64,000 nucleotides of DNA, taken from positions 62,001 to 126,000 of the forward strand of contig JAUJNX010000007.1 in the NCBI GenBank assembly GCA_030447925.1. The letters are read 5' to 3'. Each line of letters begins with the position of its first letter. Positions within the stretch are counted from its first letter, which is position 1. Positions 7,237 to 16,822 of the stretch are shown piece after piece. This stretch comes from Egibacteraceae bacterium (lineage in GTDB: Bacteria > Actinomycetota > Nitriliruptoria > Euzebyales > Egibacteraceae). A program made the translations under genes and the position numbers. The notes under the pieces are model-generated. The model was not told where the DNA came from. It made no database searches and worked only from the letters and a program-made list of their open reading frames with translations.

Positions 7237-8837
7237 GCGCCCCGCAGGCGCTCGCCGACGCGGTCCGGTCCGCCCTCGCCGACGCGGGCCTGCCGGACGC
7301 CGAGCCCGCCTTTGAGCGGCCCCGCCAGCGCGAGCACGGGGACTGGTCCACCAACGTGGCCCTGGCGCTGGCCAAGCGCGCGGGCGCTCCGCCGCGGGAG
7401 GTCGCCCAGCGCCTCGTCGCCGCCCTGCCCGACCTGGAGGTCGTCGACGCCGTCGAGGTCGCCGGCCCCGGCTTCGTCAACTTCCGCCTGAGCCACCGCG
7501 TGCTGGAGCAGACCGTCCGCGACGCCGTCGTCCAGGGCCCCGACTGGGGCCGGGTGATCCCCGCGCGGCCGCTGGGCCGGATCCAGGTGGAGTTCGTGTC
7601 GGCGAACCCGACGGGGCCCCTCCACATCGGCGCCGGGCGCTGGGCAGCGGTCGGCGACGCCATCGGCAACCTGCTGGAGGCGACCGGGTGGGAGGTCAGC
7701 CGCGAGTACTACTTCAATGACGCCGGTACGCAGATGGAGCGCTTCGGCGCCAGCGTGCTCGCGGCGCTGCGGGGCGAGGAGCCGCCGGAGGACGGCTACC
7801 ACGGCACCTACATCAAGGAGTTCGCCGAGGAGCTGCGGGCCGCGGGCGTGACCGAGGCCGACGTGGCCGAGGCCGCGTACCAGCGGATGCTGGCCCACAT
7901 CAAGGGGACGCTCGCGCAGTTCGGCGTGGAGTTCGACTCCTGGTTCGGTGAGCGCACGCTGCACGAGTCCGGGCTGATCGACGCGACCATCGCGGACCTG
8001 CGCGAACGGGGCATCGCCTACGAGCAGGACGGCGCCGTCTGGCTACGGACCACCGACTTCGGCGACGACAAGGACCGGGTGCTGGTGCGCTCCGACGGCG
8101 CGCCCACCTACTTCGCCGCCGACTGCGCCTACCTGCGGTCGAAGGTGGAGCGCGGGTTCGACCGCTGCATCTACCTGCTGGGGGCGGACCACCACGGCTA
8201 CGTGGGGCGCCTCAAGGCGATCGCGCAGGCGGAGGGCTACCCGCCCGACGTCGTCGAGGTCATCATCGGCCAGCTGGTGAACTTCCTCCGGGACGGCCAG
8301 CCCGTGCGGATGAGCAAGCGGACCGGCGAGCTCATCACCTTCGACGAGCTGATCGCCGAGGTCGGGGCCGACGCGGCGCGCTACACATTCCTGCGGTACT
8401 CGACCGACGTGGCGATCGACTTCGACCTGGCGGAGGTCGTGAAGGCCGAGCGGGAGAACCCCGTCTACTACGTCCAGTACTCCCACGCGCGGATCGCTGG
8501 CATCATGCGGACGGCGACCGAGCGGGGGGTCGTCGCGGGCAGCGTGCTGGACGCCGAGCTGGACCGGCTGGTCGAGGAGCCGGAGGTCGAGCTGGTGCGG
8601 CGGATCGGTGCCTGGCCGGAGACGGTGCAGTACGCCGCGGGGGAGCGGGCGCCCCAGAAGGTCGCGCGCTACGCCGAGGAACTCGCGGAGCAGTTCCACC
8701 GGTTCTACACGGAGTGCCAGGTGCTGTCCGACGACGAAGCGCTCACGCGGGCCCGGTACTGGCTGTGCGTCGCCGCACGCCAGACCCTGGTCAACGCACT
8801 GGCCATCCTGGGCGTGTCCGCGCCCGCGCGGATGTGA
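7233..8837 (+). CDS. argS: Arginine--tRNA ligase
   Basis: A 534-residue class I aminoacyl-tRNA synthetase that charges tRNA-Arg in the cytoplasm. The N-terminal arginyl additional domain is followed by the HIGH motif as HIGAGR within NPTGPLHIGAGRWAAVGD, the YYFNDAGTQM block, and MSKR in RMSKRTGELITFDELI, then a DALR-type anticodon-binding domain near the C-terminus (HRFYTECQVL). Length is normal for bacterial ArgS. The GTG start overlaps the stop of the response regulator, and the next gene begins two bases after its stop, so it is in the middle of an operon that runs to lysA. Confidence 0.97.
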   Translation: MSAPQALADAVRSALADAGLPDAEPAFERPRQREHGDWSTNVALALAKRAGAPPREVAQRLVAALPDLEVVDAVEVAGPGFVNFRLSHRVLEQTVRDAVVQGPDWGRVIPARPLGRIQVEFVSANPTGPLHIGAGRWAAVGDAIGNLLEATGWEVSREYYFNDAGTQMERFGASVLAALRGEEPPEDGYHGTYIKEFAEELRAAGVTEADVAEAAYQRMLAHIKGTLAQFGVEFDSWFGERTLHESGLIDATIADLRERGIAYEQDGAVWLRTTDFGDDKDRVLVRSDGAPTYFAADCAYLRSKVERGFDRCIYLLGADHHGYVGRLKAIAQAEGYPPDVVEVIIGQLVNFLRDGQPVRMSKRTGELITFDELIAEVGADAARYTFLRYSTDVAIDFDLAEVVKAERENPVYYVQYSHARIAGIMRTATERGVVAGSVLDAELDRLVEEPEVELVRRIGAWPETVQYAAGERAPQKVARYAEELAEQFHRFYTECQVLSDDEALTRARYWLCVAARQTLVNALAILGVSAPARM

Positions 8838-8838
8838 C

Positions 8839-10014
8839 GTGACCGCTGCGGGCGGGCACGGCCGGGACGAGCAGCGCCTGCGCCGCGTCCTGGAGGGCCT
8901 GCTGGGCGTGCCCGCCACGGAGGGCAACCAGATCGACGTCCTGCGCAACGGCGACGAGATCTTCCCCGCCATGCTCGGCGCCATCGAGCAGGCGACCCAT
9001 ACCGTGGACTTCTGCACCTACGTGTACTGGACCGGCGACATCGCCGACCGCTTCGCCGCCGCCCTGGCCGAGCGGGCCCGCGCCGGGGTGCGCGTCCGCG
9101 TGCTGCTCGACGCCATCGGCGCCGCGCAGATGAGCCGCGAGCTCATCGACGCGATGCAGGAGTCCGGCTGCGACGTCGCCTGGTTCCGCGAGGTCCGCAA
9201 CACCGCGCCCGGTGCGGTCAACCGGCGCACGCACCGCAAGGTCCTGGTCTGCGACGAGGACGTCGCCTTCACGGGCGGCGTCGGCATCGCCGCGGAGTGG
9301 GAGGGCGACGCCCGCAACCCCGACGAGTGGCGCGACACCCACTTCCGCGTCCGCGGCCCCGCCGTCGACGGGCTGCGCGCGTCGTTCGTCAGCGAGTGGG
9401 CGGAGACCGGCGGGCTGCTGTTCGACGACCACGACCGCTTCCCGGAGCAGCCGACCCCGGGCTCCAGCACCGTCCAGGTGGTGCGCTGCCCGTCGGTGAC
9501 CGGGTGGTCGGAGATCGCGACGGTCGTCACCGGCCTGCTGAGCGTCGCGCAGCACCGCGTCAACCTCACGACCGCCTACTTCGTCCCCGACGAGCACATG
9601 CTCGGCCTGCTGACCGACGCGGCCGCCCGCGGGGTCCGGGTCGACGTGCTGGTCCCGGGCGAGCACACCGACAAGCGCATCGTCCAGATAGCCGGCGAGG
9701 CCGACTACGCGGCCCTGCTCGAGGCCGGGGTCAACGTCTGGCGCTACGCGCCGACGATGATCCACGCCAAGATCCTCACCGTGGACGGGCTGGTGGCCTG
9801 CGTCGGGTCGGCCAACTACGACCCGCGGTCCTTCGGCCTCAACGAGGAGGCGAACCTGATCGTCTTCGACGCCGATCTCGTCGAGGTGCTCGACGGCCAC
9901 TTCGACGAGGACCTGTCGCGCTCCGACCGGGTCGACCCGGAGGAGTGGGCGCGGCGCGGTCCGGTCCAGCGCGTCGCCGAGGCCGTGACCCAGCTCCTGG
10001 ACCCCCAGTTGTGA
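8839..10014 (+). CDS. Phospholipase D-family protein, probable cardiolipin synthase
   Basis: A 391-residue protein with two HKD motifs: HRKVLVCD around residue 132 and HAKILTVDGLVACVGSANYD around residue 308. Both have the His-x-Lys-x4-Asp pattern needed for the phosphatidyl transfer reaction, and the second is followed by the SANYDPRS signature of cardiolipin synthases. Unlike ClsA, no N-terminal transmembrane pair is present, so it resembles the shorter ClsB/ClsC-like group and may act at the membrane face. It begins at GTG one base after the argS stop and ends in a 4-base overlap with lysA. A phospholipase role is the alternative. Confidence 0.85.
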   Translation: MTAAGGHGRDEQRLRRVLEGLLGVPATEGNQIDVLRNGDEIFPAMLGAIEQATHTVDFCTYVYWTGDIADRFAAALAERARAGVRVRVLLDAIGAAQMSRELIDAMQESGCDVAWFREVRNTAPGAVNRRTHRKVLVCDEDVAFTGGVGIAAEWEGDARNPDEWRDTHFRVRGPAVDGLRASFVSEWAETGGLLFDDHDRFPEQPTPGSSTVQVVRCPSVTGWSEIATVVTGLLSVAQHRVNLTTAYFVPDEHMLGLLTDAAARGVRVDVLVPGEHTDKRIVQIAGEADYAALLEAGVNVWRYAPTMIHAKILTVDGLVACVGSANYDPRSFGLNEEANLIVFDADLVEVLDGHFDEDLSRSDRVDPEEWARRGPVQRVAEAVTQLLDPQL

Positions 10015-11375
10015 CCGCCGCGCCGGGCCCCGGCGGCGCGCCGTCGGTGTGGCCGAGGACGGCGGTCCTGGACGGGGGCGCCCTCGTCGAGGTCGGCGGC
10101 GTGGCCGCCGGGGACCTCGTCGCCCGCTTCGGCACGCCGCTGCACGTGCTGGACCGCGCGGAGCTGGTCGGGCGCATGCGCGCATACCGCGACGCCTTCG
10201 CCGGTGACGAGGTCGTCTACGCCGCCAAGGCGCTGTGCGTCACGGGTGTGCTGCAGCTCGCGGCGGCCGAGGGCCTGGGGGTCGACGTGGCCGGTGGCGG
10301 TGAGCTGGCGACCGCCCTGCACGCCCGCGTCCCCCCGGCCAGGATCTGGCTGCACGGCAACGACAAGTCGGTCCCGGAGCTGCGCGCGGCGGTCGAGGCG
10401 GGGGTGGGGCGGATCGTCGCGGACGGGTTCGACGACCTCGCGCGCACCGACGCCCTGGCGCGGGCGCTCGGCGTCCGCCAGCCGGTCCTGCTGCGCATCA
10501 CCCCCGGCGTCGAGGCCGCGACCCACCGCGCCATCGCGACGGCGGGGGAGGACGCCAAGTTCGGGTTCAGCCTCTCGACCGGCGAGGCCCGCCGCGCGGT
10601 GGACCGCACCCTCGCGCTGCCGGGCCTGGACCTGCGCGGCCTGCACTGCCACGTCGGCAGCCAGGTCGTCGACCTCGACGCCTTCGCGCTCGCGGCCGAG
10701 CGGCTGGTCGGCCTGCTCGCCGACGTCCGCGACCGCCACGGCCGCACCCTGCCGGAGCTGAACCTGGGCGGCGGGCTGGGCATCCGCTACCTCGCCGGCG
10801 ACCCGGAGGTGCCGCTCCCCGACTACGCCACCGCGCTGCGCGAGGCGGTCGCCAAGGCGTGCACGGTCCACGACCTGCCCGTCCCGCGGCTGGTCGTGGA
10901 GCCCGGCCGCTCGATCGCCGGCCCGGCGGGGCTGACCCTCTACACCGTCGGGACCGTCAAGGAGGTGCCGGGGGTGCGGACCTTCGCGGCGGTGGACGGC
11001 GGCATGGGTGAGAACCCTCGACCCGCCCTCTACGGTGCCCGCTACACCTTCGCCCCGGCCGGCCGGGGCCGGGCCGCGGGCGCGGTGCGCCCCACCACCG
11101 TCGCCGGCCGCCACTGCGAGTCCGGGGACCTGCTCGGCATCGACGTCCCCCTGCCGGTGGACCTGGCGGCGGGGGACCTGCTGGCGATGGCCGCGACCGG
11201 CGCCTACGCCCAGTCCATGGCCAGCACCTACAACCGCTTCCCGCGCCCGCCCGTCGTGCTGGTCGGCGACGGCGACGCGCGGGTGCTGGTCCGCGGCGAG
11301 ACCGTCGCCGAGGTCCTGTCCCGCGACGTCCCGCTCGACCAGGACGCCGCGGACGGCCCCCGCCCGCGGGCCTGA
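10011..11375 (+). CDS. lysA: Diaminopimelate decarboxylase
   Basis: A 454-residue PLP enzyme of the alanine-racemase-fold decarboxylases, making L-lysine from meso-diaminopimelate. The PLP lysine is K73 in VYAAKAL; HVGSQ near residue 210, GGGLGIRY and EPGRSIAGPAG bind PLP phosphate and the cofactor, and CESGD near residue 367 supplies the active-site cysteine from the partner subunit. The GTG start overlaps the previous stop. Its position upstream of hom and thrCB groups the aspartate-family pathways together, and diaminopimelate control also matters for peptidoglycan. Confidence 0.96.
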   Translation: MTAAPGPGGAPSVWPRTAVLDGGALVEVGGVAAGDLVARFGTPLHVLDRAELVGRMRAYRDAFAGDEVVYAAKALCVTGVLQLAAAEGLGVDVAGGGELATALHARVPPARIWLHGNDKSVPELRAAVEAGVGRIVADGFDDLARTDALARALGVRQPVLLRITPGVEAATHRAIATAGEDAKFGFSLSTGEARRAVDRTLALPGLDLRGLHCHVGSQVVDLDAFALAAERLVGLLADVRDRHGRTLPELNLGGGLGIRYLAGDPEVPLPDYATALREAVAKACTVHDLPVPRLVVEPGRSIAGPAGLTLYTVGTVKEVPGVRTFAAVDGGMGENPRPALYGARYTFAPAGRGRAAGAVRPTTVAGRHCESGDLLGIDVPLPVDLAAGDLLAMAATGAYAQSMASTYNRFPRPPVVLVGDGDARVLVRGETVAEVLSRDVPLDQDAADGPRPRA

Positions 11376-11485
11376 GGGGCGGAACGGGGTCGGATCCGTC
11401 CAGGTGCATCCCCGGACGGCCGGCCAGGAGAAGAGAGGGTCGGCGGTCCCGATCGGGCCCGCCCCCCGATCCTGGAGGTTCCGCA

Positions 11486-12058
11486 GTGCTCCGACGCAGG
11501 CTCCCCGTCCTGGCCGCCGCGATGCTGGCCGTCGCGCTGCTCGCGCCCGCCGCGCTCGCCCAGTCCACCGTCCTCACCCTGACGGGCGGCGCGACCACGC
11601 TGACCCTGGATCCCGCGACCGCCGAGGTCCTCACCGCCAACGGCGTCGCCGTCGCCCCCGTCCACCCCGCCGAGGGCACCGACGCCGGCCCCGCCTTCCC
11701 GATCACCGGCGGCGAGGTCGACGCCGCGACCCTCGCCGGCACCATCGACCACGCCGGCGGCCTGGCCTTCACCGCGGGCGGCCGCACGCTGACCGTGACC
11801 GACTTCCGCATCGACACGACCCGCGAGGTCCTGACCGCCAAGCTGTTCGGCGTCGGGCCGCGGGTGCCGCTGCTGCGCCTGGACCTGTCCGCCGTCGAGG
11901 TCGAGGCCGGGGACGGGACCGTGGTCGTGTCCAACGTCGGGGTGTCCCTGACGCGCGCCGGCGCCGTCGCCCTCAACCTCTACTTCGGGGTCGACCTGTT
12001 CAGCCAGGGCCTGGCCATCGGCACCGCCACCGTCGACGCCGAGTTCGCCACCCACTAG
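11486..12058 (+). CDS. Secreted HtaA-like beta-rich protein of unknown function
   Basis: A 190-residue exported protein. A Sec signal peptide occupies residues 1-26 (Arg-rich start, long Ala/Leu core, ALAQ cleavage site). The mature part alternates short beta strands with the pattern FPITGGEVDAATLAGTIDHAGGL and LTVTDFRIDT, resembling the core of HtaA domains, which in corynebacteria bind haem at the surface; whether haem is bound here is unknown. The GTG start follows TCCTGGAGG. Just upstream, GATCGGG and CCCGATC could form a hairpin next to the ribosome site. A GC hairpin follows the stop. Confidence 0.6.
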   Translation: MLRRRLPVLAAAMLAVALLAPAALAQSTVLTLTGGATTLTLDPATAEVLTANGVAVAPVHPAEGTDAGPAFPITGGEVDAATLAGTIDHAGGLAFTAGGRTLTVTDFRIDTTREVLTAKLFGVGPRVPLLRLDLSAVEVEAGDGTVVVSNVGVSLTRAGAVALNLYFGVDLFSQGLAIGTATVDAEFATH

Positions 12059-12068
12059 CCAGGGACCG

Positions 12069-12095
12069 GGGGGCGCGGCCGCCGGCCGCGCCCCT
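12069..12095 (+). terminator. GC-rich hairpin between the HtaA-like gene and hom
   Basis: GGGCGCGGCC and GGCCGCGCCC form a perfect 10-bp stem around a 3-base loop, followed by CCTCC rather than a T run. It probably ends transcription of the upstream gene in the manner of U-poor actinobacterial terminators, and it also overlaps the -35 zone of the hom promoter. Confidence 0.5.
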
Positions 12096-12097
12096 CC

Positions 12098-12103
12098 TAG
12101 ACT
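12098..12103 (+). promoter_or_regulatory. -10 box (TAGACT) of a leaderless hom promoter
   Basis: TAGACT ends seven bases before the hom ATG and there is no purine-rich ribosome site in between, so transcription should start at or next to the A of ATG. The -35 zone is occupied by a GC hairpin and has no clear hexamer. Confidence 0.6.
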
Positions 12104-12110
12104 CCGGGCC

Positions 12111-13421
12111 ATGGAGACCCTCACCGTCGGACTGCTCGGCTGCGGCACCGTCGGGTCCGGCGTGGTGCGCCTGCTGCGCGAGCACGGCGACGACATCGCC
12201 GCGCGGCTCGGGGCGCGGCTGGTCCTCGGGCCCGTCGCCGTCCGCGACCCCGGCAAGCACCGCGACGTCGACCTCCCGCTGGTCACCGACGACCCCCGCA
12301 AGGTCGTCGCCGACCCCGACGTCGACATCGTCGTCGAGGTTCTGGGCGGGCTGGAACCGGCCCGTTCGCTGGTGCTCGAGGCGCTCGAGGCCGGCAAGCA
12401 CGTCGTCACGGCGAACAAGGTGGTGATGGCGAACGCGGGGCCCGAGCTGGCGGCGGCGGCCCGGGCGGGCGGCGCGCGCCTGGAGTACGAGGCGGCCGTC
12501 GCCGGCGGGGTGCCCGTCATCAAGCCGATGCGCGAGTCGCTCGCGGGCGACCGGGTGCGCAAGGTCCTGGGCATCCTCAACGGCACGACGAACTACATCC
12601 TCACCCGCATGACCGACGACGGGCTGCCGTTCCCGGCGGCCCTCGCCGAGGCCCAGCGGCTGGGCTACGCCGAGGCGGACCCCACGGCCGACGTCGAGGG
12701 GCACGACGCCGCGGCCAAGGCCGCGATCCTCGCGAGCATCGCCTTCGACGCCCGGGTCACCCCCGCGGACGTCCACACCGAGGGCATCGCCCGGATCACC
12801 CCCACCGACATCGCCCACGCGCGGCGGATGGGCTTCGTGGTCAAGCTGCTGGCCATCGCGGAGGAGGACGGCGGCGAGGTCACCGTGCGCGTCCACCCGG
12901 CCCTGGTGCCCCACGAGCACCCGCTGGCCAACGTCCGCGACGCCTACAACGCGGTGTTCGTCACCGGCGACGCGGCGGGCAGCCTGATGTTCTACGGGCG
13001 CGGGGCCGGGTCGCTGCCGACCGCCAGCGCGGTCGTCGGCGACGTCGTCACCGTCGCCCGCGCGCTGCTGGCGGGGGAGCGGGCCCGGAGCCGCCCGGCG
13101 TCTGAGGTGCACACCATGCCCGCGCCGACGCTGCCGGTCCGCCGGGTGCGCCCGTTCGAGACCACCAGCGTGCAGTCCTACGTGCTGCTCGACGTCGTCG
13201 ACGCGCCCGGCGTCCTGGCGTCGGTCGCCGCCACGTTCGGCGAGCACGCCGTGTCGATCCGCACCGTCTGGCAGGAGGGCGCGGGCGAGACCGCGCAGCT
13301 GCTGCTCATCACCCACGCCGCCCGCGAGGGCGACGTGCGCGCGACCCTGGCCGACCTGCGCGCCCTGGACACCGTCCGCGCTGTCGCCAGCGTGATCCGG
13401 GTCGAGGGCGCCGAGGTCTAG
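12111..13421 (+). CDS. hom: Homoserine dehydrogenase
   Basis: A 436-residue enzyme reducing aspartate semialdehyde to homoserine, the branch point to threonine and methionine. The NAD(P)-binding start is GLLGCGTVGSGV; the catalytic region has VTANKVVMA, the EYEAAVAGGVPVIKP block and the signature GILNGTTNYILTRM; the sequence GYAEADPTADVEGHDAAAK carries the substrate-binding Glu and Asp/Lys. A C-terminal ACT domain (residues about 350-436, SYVLLDVVDAPGVLASVA) indicates feedback control, probably by threonine. It appears to be transcribed from its own leaderless promoter and ends convergent with, and overlapping by three bases, the opposite-strand gene. Confidence 0.96.
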   Translation: METLTVGLLGCGTVGSGVVRLLREHGDDIAARLGARLVLGPVAVRDPGKHRDVDLPLVTDDPRKVVADPDVDIVVEVLGGLEPARSLVLEALEAGKHVVTANKVVMANAGPELAAAARAGGARLEYEAAVAGGVPVIKPMRESLAGDRVRKVLGILNGTTNYILTRMTDDGLPFPAALAEAQRLGYAEADPTADVEGHDAAAKAAILASIAFDARVTPADVHTEGIARITPTDIAHARRMGFVVKLLAIAEEDGGEVTVRVHPALVPHEHPLANVRDAYNAVFVTGDAAGSLMFYGRGAGSLPTASAVVGDVVTVARALLAGERARSRPASEVHTMPAPTLPVRRVRPFETTSVQSYVLLDVVDAPGVLASVAATFGEHAVSIRTVWQEGAGETAQLLLITHAAREGDVRATLADLRALDTVRAVASVIRVEGAEV

Positions 13422-14209
13422 GGCACGAGGCCGATCAGGGTGCACAGGGTGGTGGCGGGCGCGAAGCCGACCGAGCGGTAGATGCGCGCCGGGGAGCTGT
13501 CGCGCTCCGCGACGATCACCAGCGGTGCGGCGGCGTGCGGGCCGGTGAGGTGGTCGGCGGTCATGCTCGACACCAGGGTCGAGGCGATGCCGCGCCGACG
13601 GTGTCCCGGGTGCACCTGCACCTGCTGGAACCGGCCCAGGTCGTCCTCGGCGAACAGCCCGGCCGAGCCCACCAGCTGCCCGCCGCGCCAGGCGCCCCAC
13701 CAGCGTCCCCGGCCCGCCTCCACCAGGTGGCGGTGGGCGCCGACCTGCCAGGCCCGGAACTCGCGCTCGCCGTCGTCGTGGACGGCGTGGGCCAGGTCGA
13801 GGACGGCGCCCCACTCGCCGGGGAGGACGGGGCGGACGGCCACCGCGCACGACGGCTCGCGCGGCCGGTAGTCGCCGAGGACGAGCACGTCGTCGACCTC
13901 GGCCTCCAGGCCGCGCGCCGCGGCGGCCTCGGCCAGTCCCTCGGGCAGCTCGGCCGCGTCGGACTCCGCCGACAGCACGACGCGGTTGATCCCGGCCACG
14001 CCGCCCAGCTCCCCCCGCCAGGCGGCCAGCAGCGCCGGCAGGTCCGCCGGGGCGGGCATGCGGTGCAGGACGAGCAGGTTGCCCATGTGGTAATCCGGGC
14101 GTTCCGGGGTGCGCACGACGTCGTAGCCGTCGCCCTCCGTCACCGTCACCCCGCGGAGCCCCACCATCCGGTCGCTGCGCACGCCGATCATCGGCACCCA
14201 CGTCGCCAT
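13418..14209 (-). CDS. GNAT-family N-acetyltransferase
   Basis: A 263-residue protein with a C-terminal GNAT domain. The acetyl-CoA-binding motif is QVHPGHRRRGIASTLVSSM, after the strand GRFQQVQV, and the final RIYRSVGFAP block is the usual beta-hairpin end of the fold. The N-terminal 130 residues are a divergent second half, possibly a degenerate GNAT repeat, with the sequence DYHMGNLLVLHRMP typical of two-domain actinobacterial members. Substrate is unknown. The start at 14209 gives the first conserved block; an ATG further upstream is possible. Its stop overlaps that of hom on the other strand. Confidence 0.75.
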   Translation of the reverse strand: MATWVPMIGVRSDRMVGLRGVTVTEGDGYDVVRTPERPDYHMGNLLVLHRMPAPADLPALLAAWRGELGGVAGINRVVLSAESDAAELPEGLAEAAAARGLEAEVDDVLVLGDYRPREPSCAVAVRPVLPGEWGAVLDLAHAVHDDGEREFRAWQVGAHRHLVEAGRGRWWGAWRGGQLVGSAGLFAEDDLGRFQQVQVHPGHRRRGIASTLVSSMTADHLTGPHAAAPLVIVAERDSSPARIYRSVGFAPATTLCTLIGLVP

Positions 14210-14229
14210 GGTGCGGATCGTCGCAGAGA

Positions 14230-15099
14230 TCAGCCCGACGGCGGCTGCCAGAGCTGGAAGCGGATCCCCTGGTCGTCGCGGCAGTCGGCGAGCAGCCCGT
14301 ACGCCCTGTCCTCGGCGTCGCCGGCCTCCCCGCCGGCGGCGCGGACGGCCCGCACGGCGGCGGCCACGTCGTCCACCCGGAAGCACAGCTGCACCTCGGG
14401 CGGGTCCTGCCCGCCCCACATGCCGACACCGGGGGTCCGGTCCTCCACCTCCCAGCCGCCCGGCATGTCCCCGGGGCTGAACCGCCAGCCCAGGACCGCG
14501 CCGTAGAACGCCCGCGCCCGCCCCTCGTCGGGCACCCCGACGCTGACGTAGCCCACGTCCCCGTGCCGGGCGGCCGGCGTCCCGGCCCCGTCGCGCTCCC
14601 CGGTCCCGGCCGCGCCGCCCGCCGCGACCGGGGTCATCACCAGCCAGCGGTGACCGAAGGGGTCGACGACGACGCCGTTGCGCCCGTACTCCTGCGTCGC
14701 CGCGGGGCGCTCCAGGGCGGCGCCCTCGGCGACGGCCCGGTCCAGGGTCGCGTCGGCGTCGGTGACCTCGACGTACACCGTGTGGGCGTGCTCGCCGGGG
14801 CGGGGGGCGGTGCCTTCGGCCAGCATCAGGACCGCGTCGCCGATGGCCACCTCGGCGTGGCCGATGCTGCCGTCGGGCATCACGTAGGGCTCGCCGCGCG
14901 GCCGCCCGTCGAACACCCGCGCGTACCAGTCGACGGCGCGGCGCGCGTCGGCGACGCGCAGGTAGGGGCTGAGCGTGGGCATGGTCCCTCCCGGGGGGAG
15001 CAGGGCGCGCGCCAGCCGCGCGCGCAGGTCGGCGGCGAACACCGGATCGGGGTCCGCGGGGGCGGCGGGCAGGCGCAGCCCCTCCAGCGGGTCAGTCAC
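14230..15099 (-). CDS. Two-domain VOC (glyoxalase-fold) protein linked to an ECF sigma factor
   Basis: A 289-residue protein. Residues 1-38 ([27 protein letters not shown]) are a short conserved helix-rich tag; residues 40-150 form one VOC domain ([22 protein letters not shown] to [15 protein letters not shown]), and residues 175-289 form a second ([21 protein letters not shown] to [12 protein letters not shown]). The start codon lies eight bases inside the end of the sigma factor gene, so the two are coupled. The tag is shared by proteins encoded next to ECF sigma factors and could be a sigma-binding element, with the VOC domains acting as a ligand sensor (inference); a plain small-molecule lyase or resistance protein is the alternative. 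Confidence 0.75.
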   Translation of the reverse strand: MTDPLEGLRLPAAPADPDPVFAADLRARLARALLPPGGTMPTLSPYLRVADARRAVDWYARVFDGRPRGEPYVMPDGSIGHAEVAIGDAVLMLAEGTAPRPGEHAHTVYVEVTDADATLDRAVAEGAALERPAATQEYGRNGVVVDPFGHRWLVMTPVAAGGAAGTGERDGAGTPAARHGDVGYVSVGVPDEGRARAFYGAVLGWRFSPGDMPGGWEVEDRTPGVGMWGGQDPPEVQLCFRVDDVAAAVRAVRAAGGEAGDAEDRAYGLLADCRDDQGIRFQLWQPPSG

Positions 15100-15658
15100 C
15101 GCAGCCCTCCTCGCGCTCGTAGGCCCGGCGGAACGCGGCGCGGGCGCGCACGAGCAGCGCCTCGGTCGCGTGCAGCGTCCGGTCGAGGTGGCCCGCGACC
15201 TCCGCCACCCCCAGCCCGTCGAGGTAGCGCAGGGTGAGCGCCGCGCGGTGGGAGGGCCCCAGCCCCGCGAGCACCTGCCGCGCCCGCAGGGCGTCGAGCC
15301 GGGCGTCCCACGGGTCGTCGTCGACGGCCACGTCGCCCGCGACCAGCCGCAGCCGGGCGTCCTCGCGCGCCTGGCGCCGCCAGTGGTCCACCAGCTTGTG
15401 GCGGGCGATCCCCACCAGCCAGGCGGTCGTCACGGCCGGTCCGCGCCCCAGCGCCGCGACGGCCGCCAGGAAGGTCTCCGACGTCAGGTCCTCGGCGACG
15501 GCGCGGCTCCCGCAGCGGGCCAGGAGGTAGCCGTAGACCTGCGGGAGCGCGTGGTCGTAGATGGCGAGCAGCGCGCGGCCGGGTTCGCGGTCCCCGGCGC
15601 CGGCCGGGGGCCACGGGGACCCCGACGGGTCGGGCCGGGATGGCGGGTGCTCGCTCAC
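15092..15658 (-). CDS. ECF-type RNA polymerase sigma factor
   Basis: A 188-residue sigma-70 family protein with regions 2 and 4 only. Region 2 spans [23 protein letters not shown] to [16 protein letters not shown], including the [12 protein letters not shown] block; region 4 is the helix-turn-helix around [22 protein letters not shown]. It should direct RNA polymerase to a small regulon. No zinc anti-sigma gene follows; instead the overlapping downstream gene encodes a two-domain VOC protein, which is therefore the best candidate partner. A short GTG start is used, with GATGATGGGG just upstream. Confidence 0.85.
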   Translation of the reverse strand: MSEHPPSRPDPSGSPWPPAGAGDREPGRALLAIYDHALPQVYGYLLARCGSRAVAEDLTSETFLAAVAALGRGPAVTTAWLVGIARHKLVDHWRRQAREDARLRLVAGDVAVDDDPWDARLDALRARQVLAGLGPSHRAALTLRYLDGLGVAEVAGHLDRTLHATEALLVRARAAFRRAYEREEGCGD

Positions 15659-15701
15659 ACCCCATCATCGTCGCCCGGGCGCCCGCTCCGACGCCGTCCA
15701 C

Positions 15702-15707
15702 TAGACT
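15702..15707 (+). promoter_or_regulatory. -10 box (TAGACT) of a leaderless thrC promoter
   Basis: TAGACT ends eight bases before the thrC ATG, and the spacer GCGCGCAG contains no ribosome site, so the mRNA is expected to begin at the start codon. The same arrangement is found before hom, murA and the atp operon. Confidence 0.6.
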
Positions 15708-15715
15708 GCGCGCAG

Positions 15716-16822
15716 ATGACCGAGACCCTCGCCACGGCGGCGCCGCCGTCGGCCGCCGCCGCGGCGGCCCCGGGCCGCCAGTGGCGCGGGGTGATCCAGG
15801 AGTACGCCGACCGGCTGCCGGTCTCGGCCGCCACCCCGGTCGTCACCCTGCGCGAGGGCGGCACGCCCCTGATCGCCTCCGAGGCGCTGTCGGCGCGCAC
15901 CGGCTGCCAGGTCTGGCTGAAGTTCGAGGGCGCCAACCCGACGGGGTCCTTCAAGGACCGCGGGATGACGCTGGCGATCTCCAAGGCGGTCGAGCACGGC
16001 GCGCAGGCGGTCATCTGCGCGTCGACCGGCAACACGTCGGCGTCGGCCGCGGCCTACGCCGGCAAGGCGGGCCTCACGTGCGCGGTGCTCATCCCCCGCG
16101 GGAAGATCGCCTACGGCAAGCTCGCCCAGGCGCTGGTCCACGGCGCTCAGGTCCTGCAGGTCGAGGGCGGGTTCGACCAGGCCCTGGACCTGTGCCGGGA
16201 GCTGGACGCCGCCTACCCCGTCGAGCTGGTGAACTCGGTCAACCCCTACCGCATCGAGGGGCAGAAGACCGGCGCCTTCGAGGTCTGCGACTTCCTGGGC
16301 CGCGCGCCCGACGTCCACGTCATGCCGGTCGGCAACGCCGGCAACATCACCGCCTACTGGCGCGGGTACCGCGAGTACGCGGCGGACGGCGCGATCGACA
16401 CCCTGCCGGTCCTGCGCGGCTACCAGGCCGCGGGCGCGTCGCCGATCGTCACCGGCGCGCCGGTCGCGCACCCGACGACCATCGCGACGGCGATCCGCAT
16501 CGGCAACCCCGCGTCGTGGCAGCACGCGGTCGACGCGGCCCGCGAGTCGGGCGGGACGATCCGGTCGGTCACCGACCGGGAGATCCTCCAGGCCTACCGC
16601 CTGGTCGCGCACGAGGGCGTCTTCTGCGAGATGGCCTCCGCCGCCAGCATCGCCGGGCTCCTGCGCCTCGCCGACGCGGGTGAGCTGCCCGCCGGCGCGG
16701 TCGTGGTCTGCGTCCTGACGGGCCACGGGCTCAAGGAGCCCGACTGGGCGGTCGCGGGGGCCGCCACACCGCCGGTGATCCCCCCGCGCGCCGACCTCGC
16801 CGCCGAGGTCCTGGGTCTGTGA
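15716..16822 (+). CDS. thrC: Threonine synthase
   Basis: A 368-residue PLP enzyme converting O-phosphohomoserine to threonine, the last step of the pathway begun by hom. The PLP lysine is K80 in [29 protein letters not shown] follows, and the phosphate-binding loop is [16 protein letters not shown]. The length and these motifs match the short class of bacterial threonine synthases. The N-terminal 20 residues are low-complexity Ala/Pro. The thrB gene starts within its stop codon, making a thrCB operon from the leaderless promoter upstream. Confidence 0.96.
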   Translation: MTETLATAAPPSAAAAAAPGRQWRGVIQEYADRLPVSAATPVVTLREGGTPLIASEALSARTGCQVWLKFEGANPTGSFKDRGMTLAISKAVEHGAQAVICASTGNTSASAAAYAGKAGLTCAVLIPRGKIAYGKLAQALVHGAQVLQVEGGFDQALDLCRELDAAYPVELVNSVNPYRIEGQKTGAFEVCDFLGRAPDVHVMPVGNAGNITAYWRGYREYAADGAIDTLPVLRGYQAAGASPIVTGAPVAHPTTIATAIRIGNPASWQHAVDAARESGGTIRSVTDREILQAYRLVAHEGVFCEMASAASIAGLLRLADAGELPAGAVVVCVLTGHGLKEPDWAVAGAATPPVIPPRADLAAEVLGL

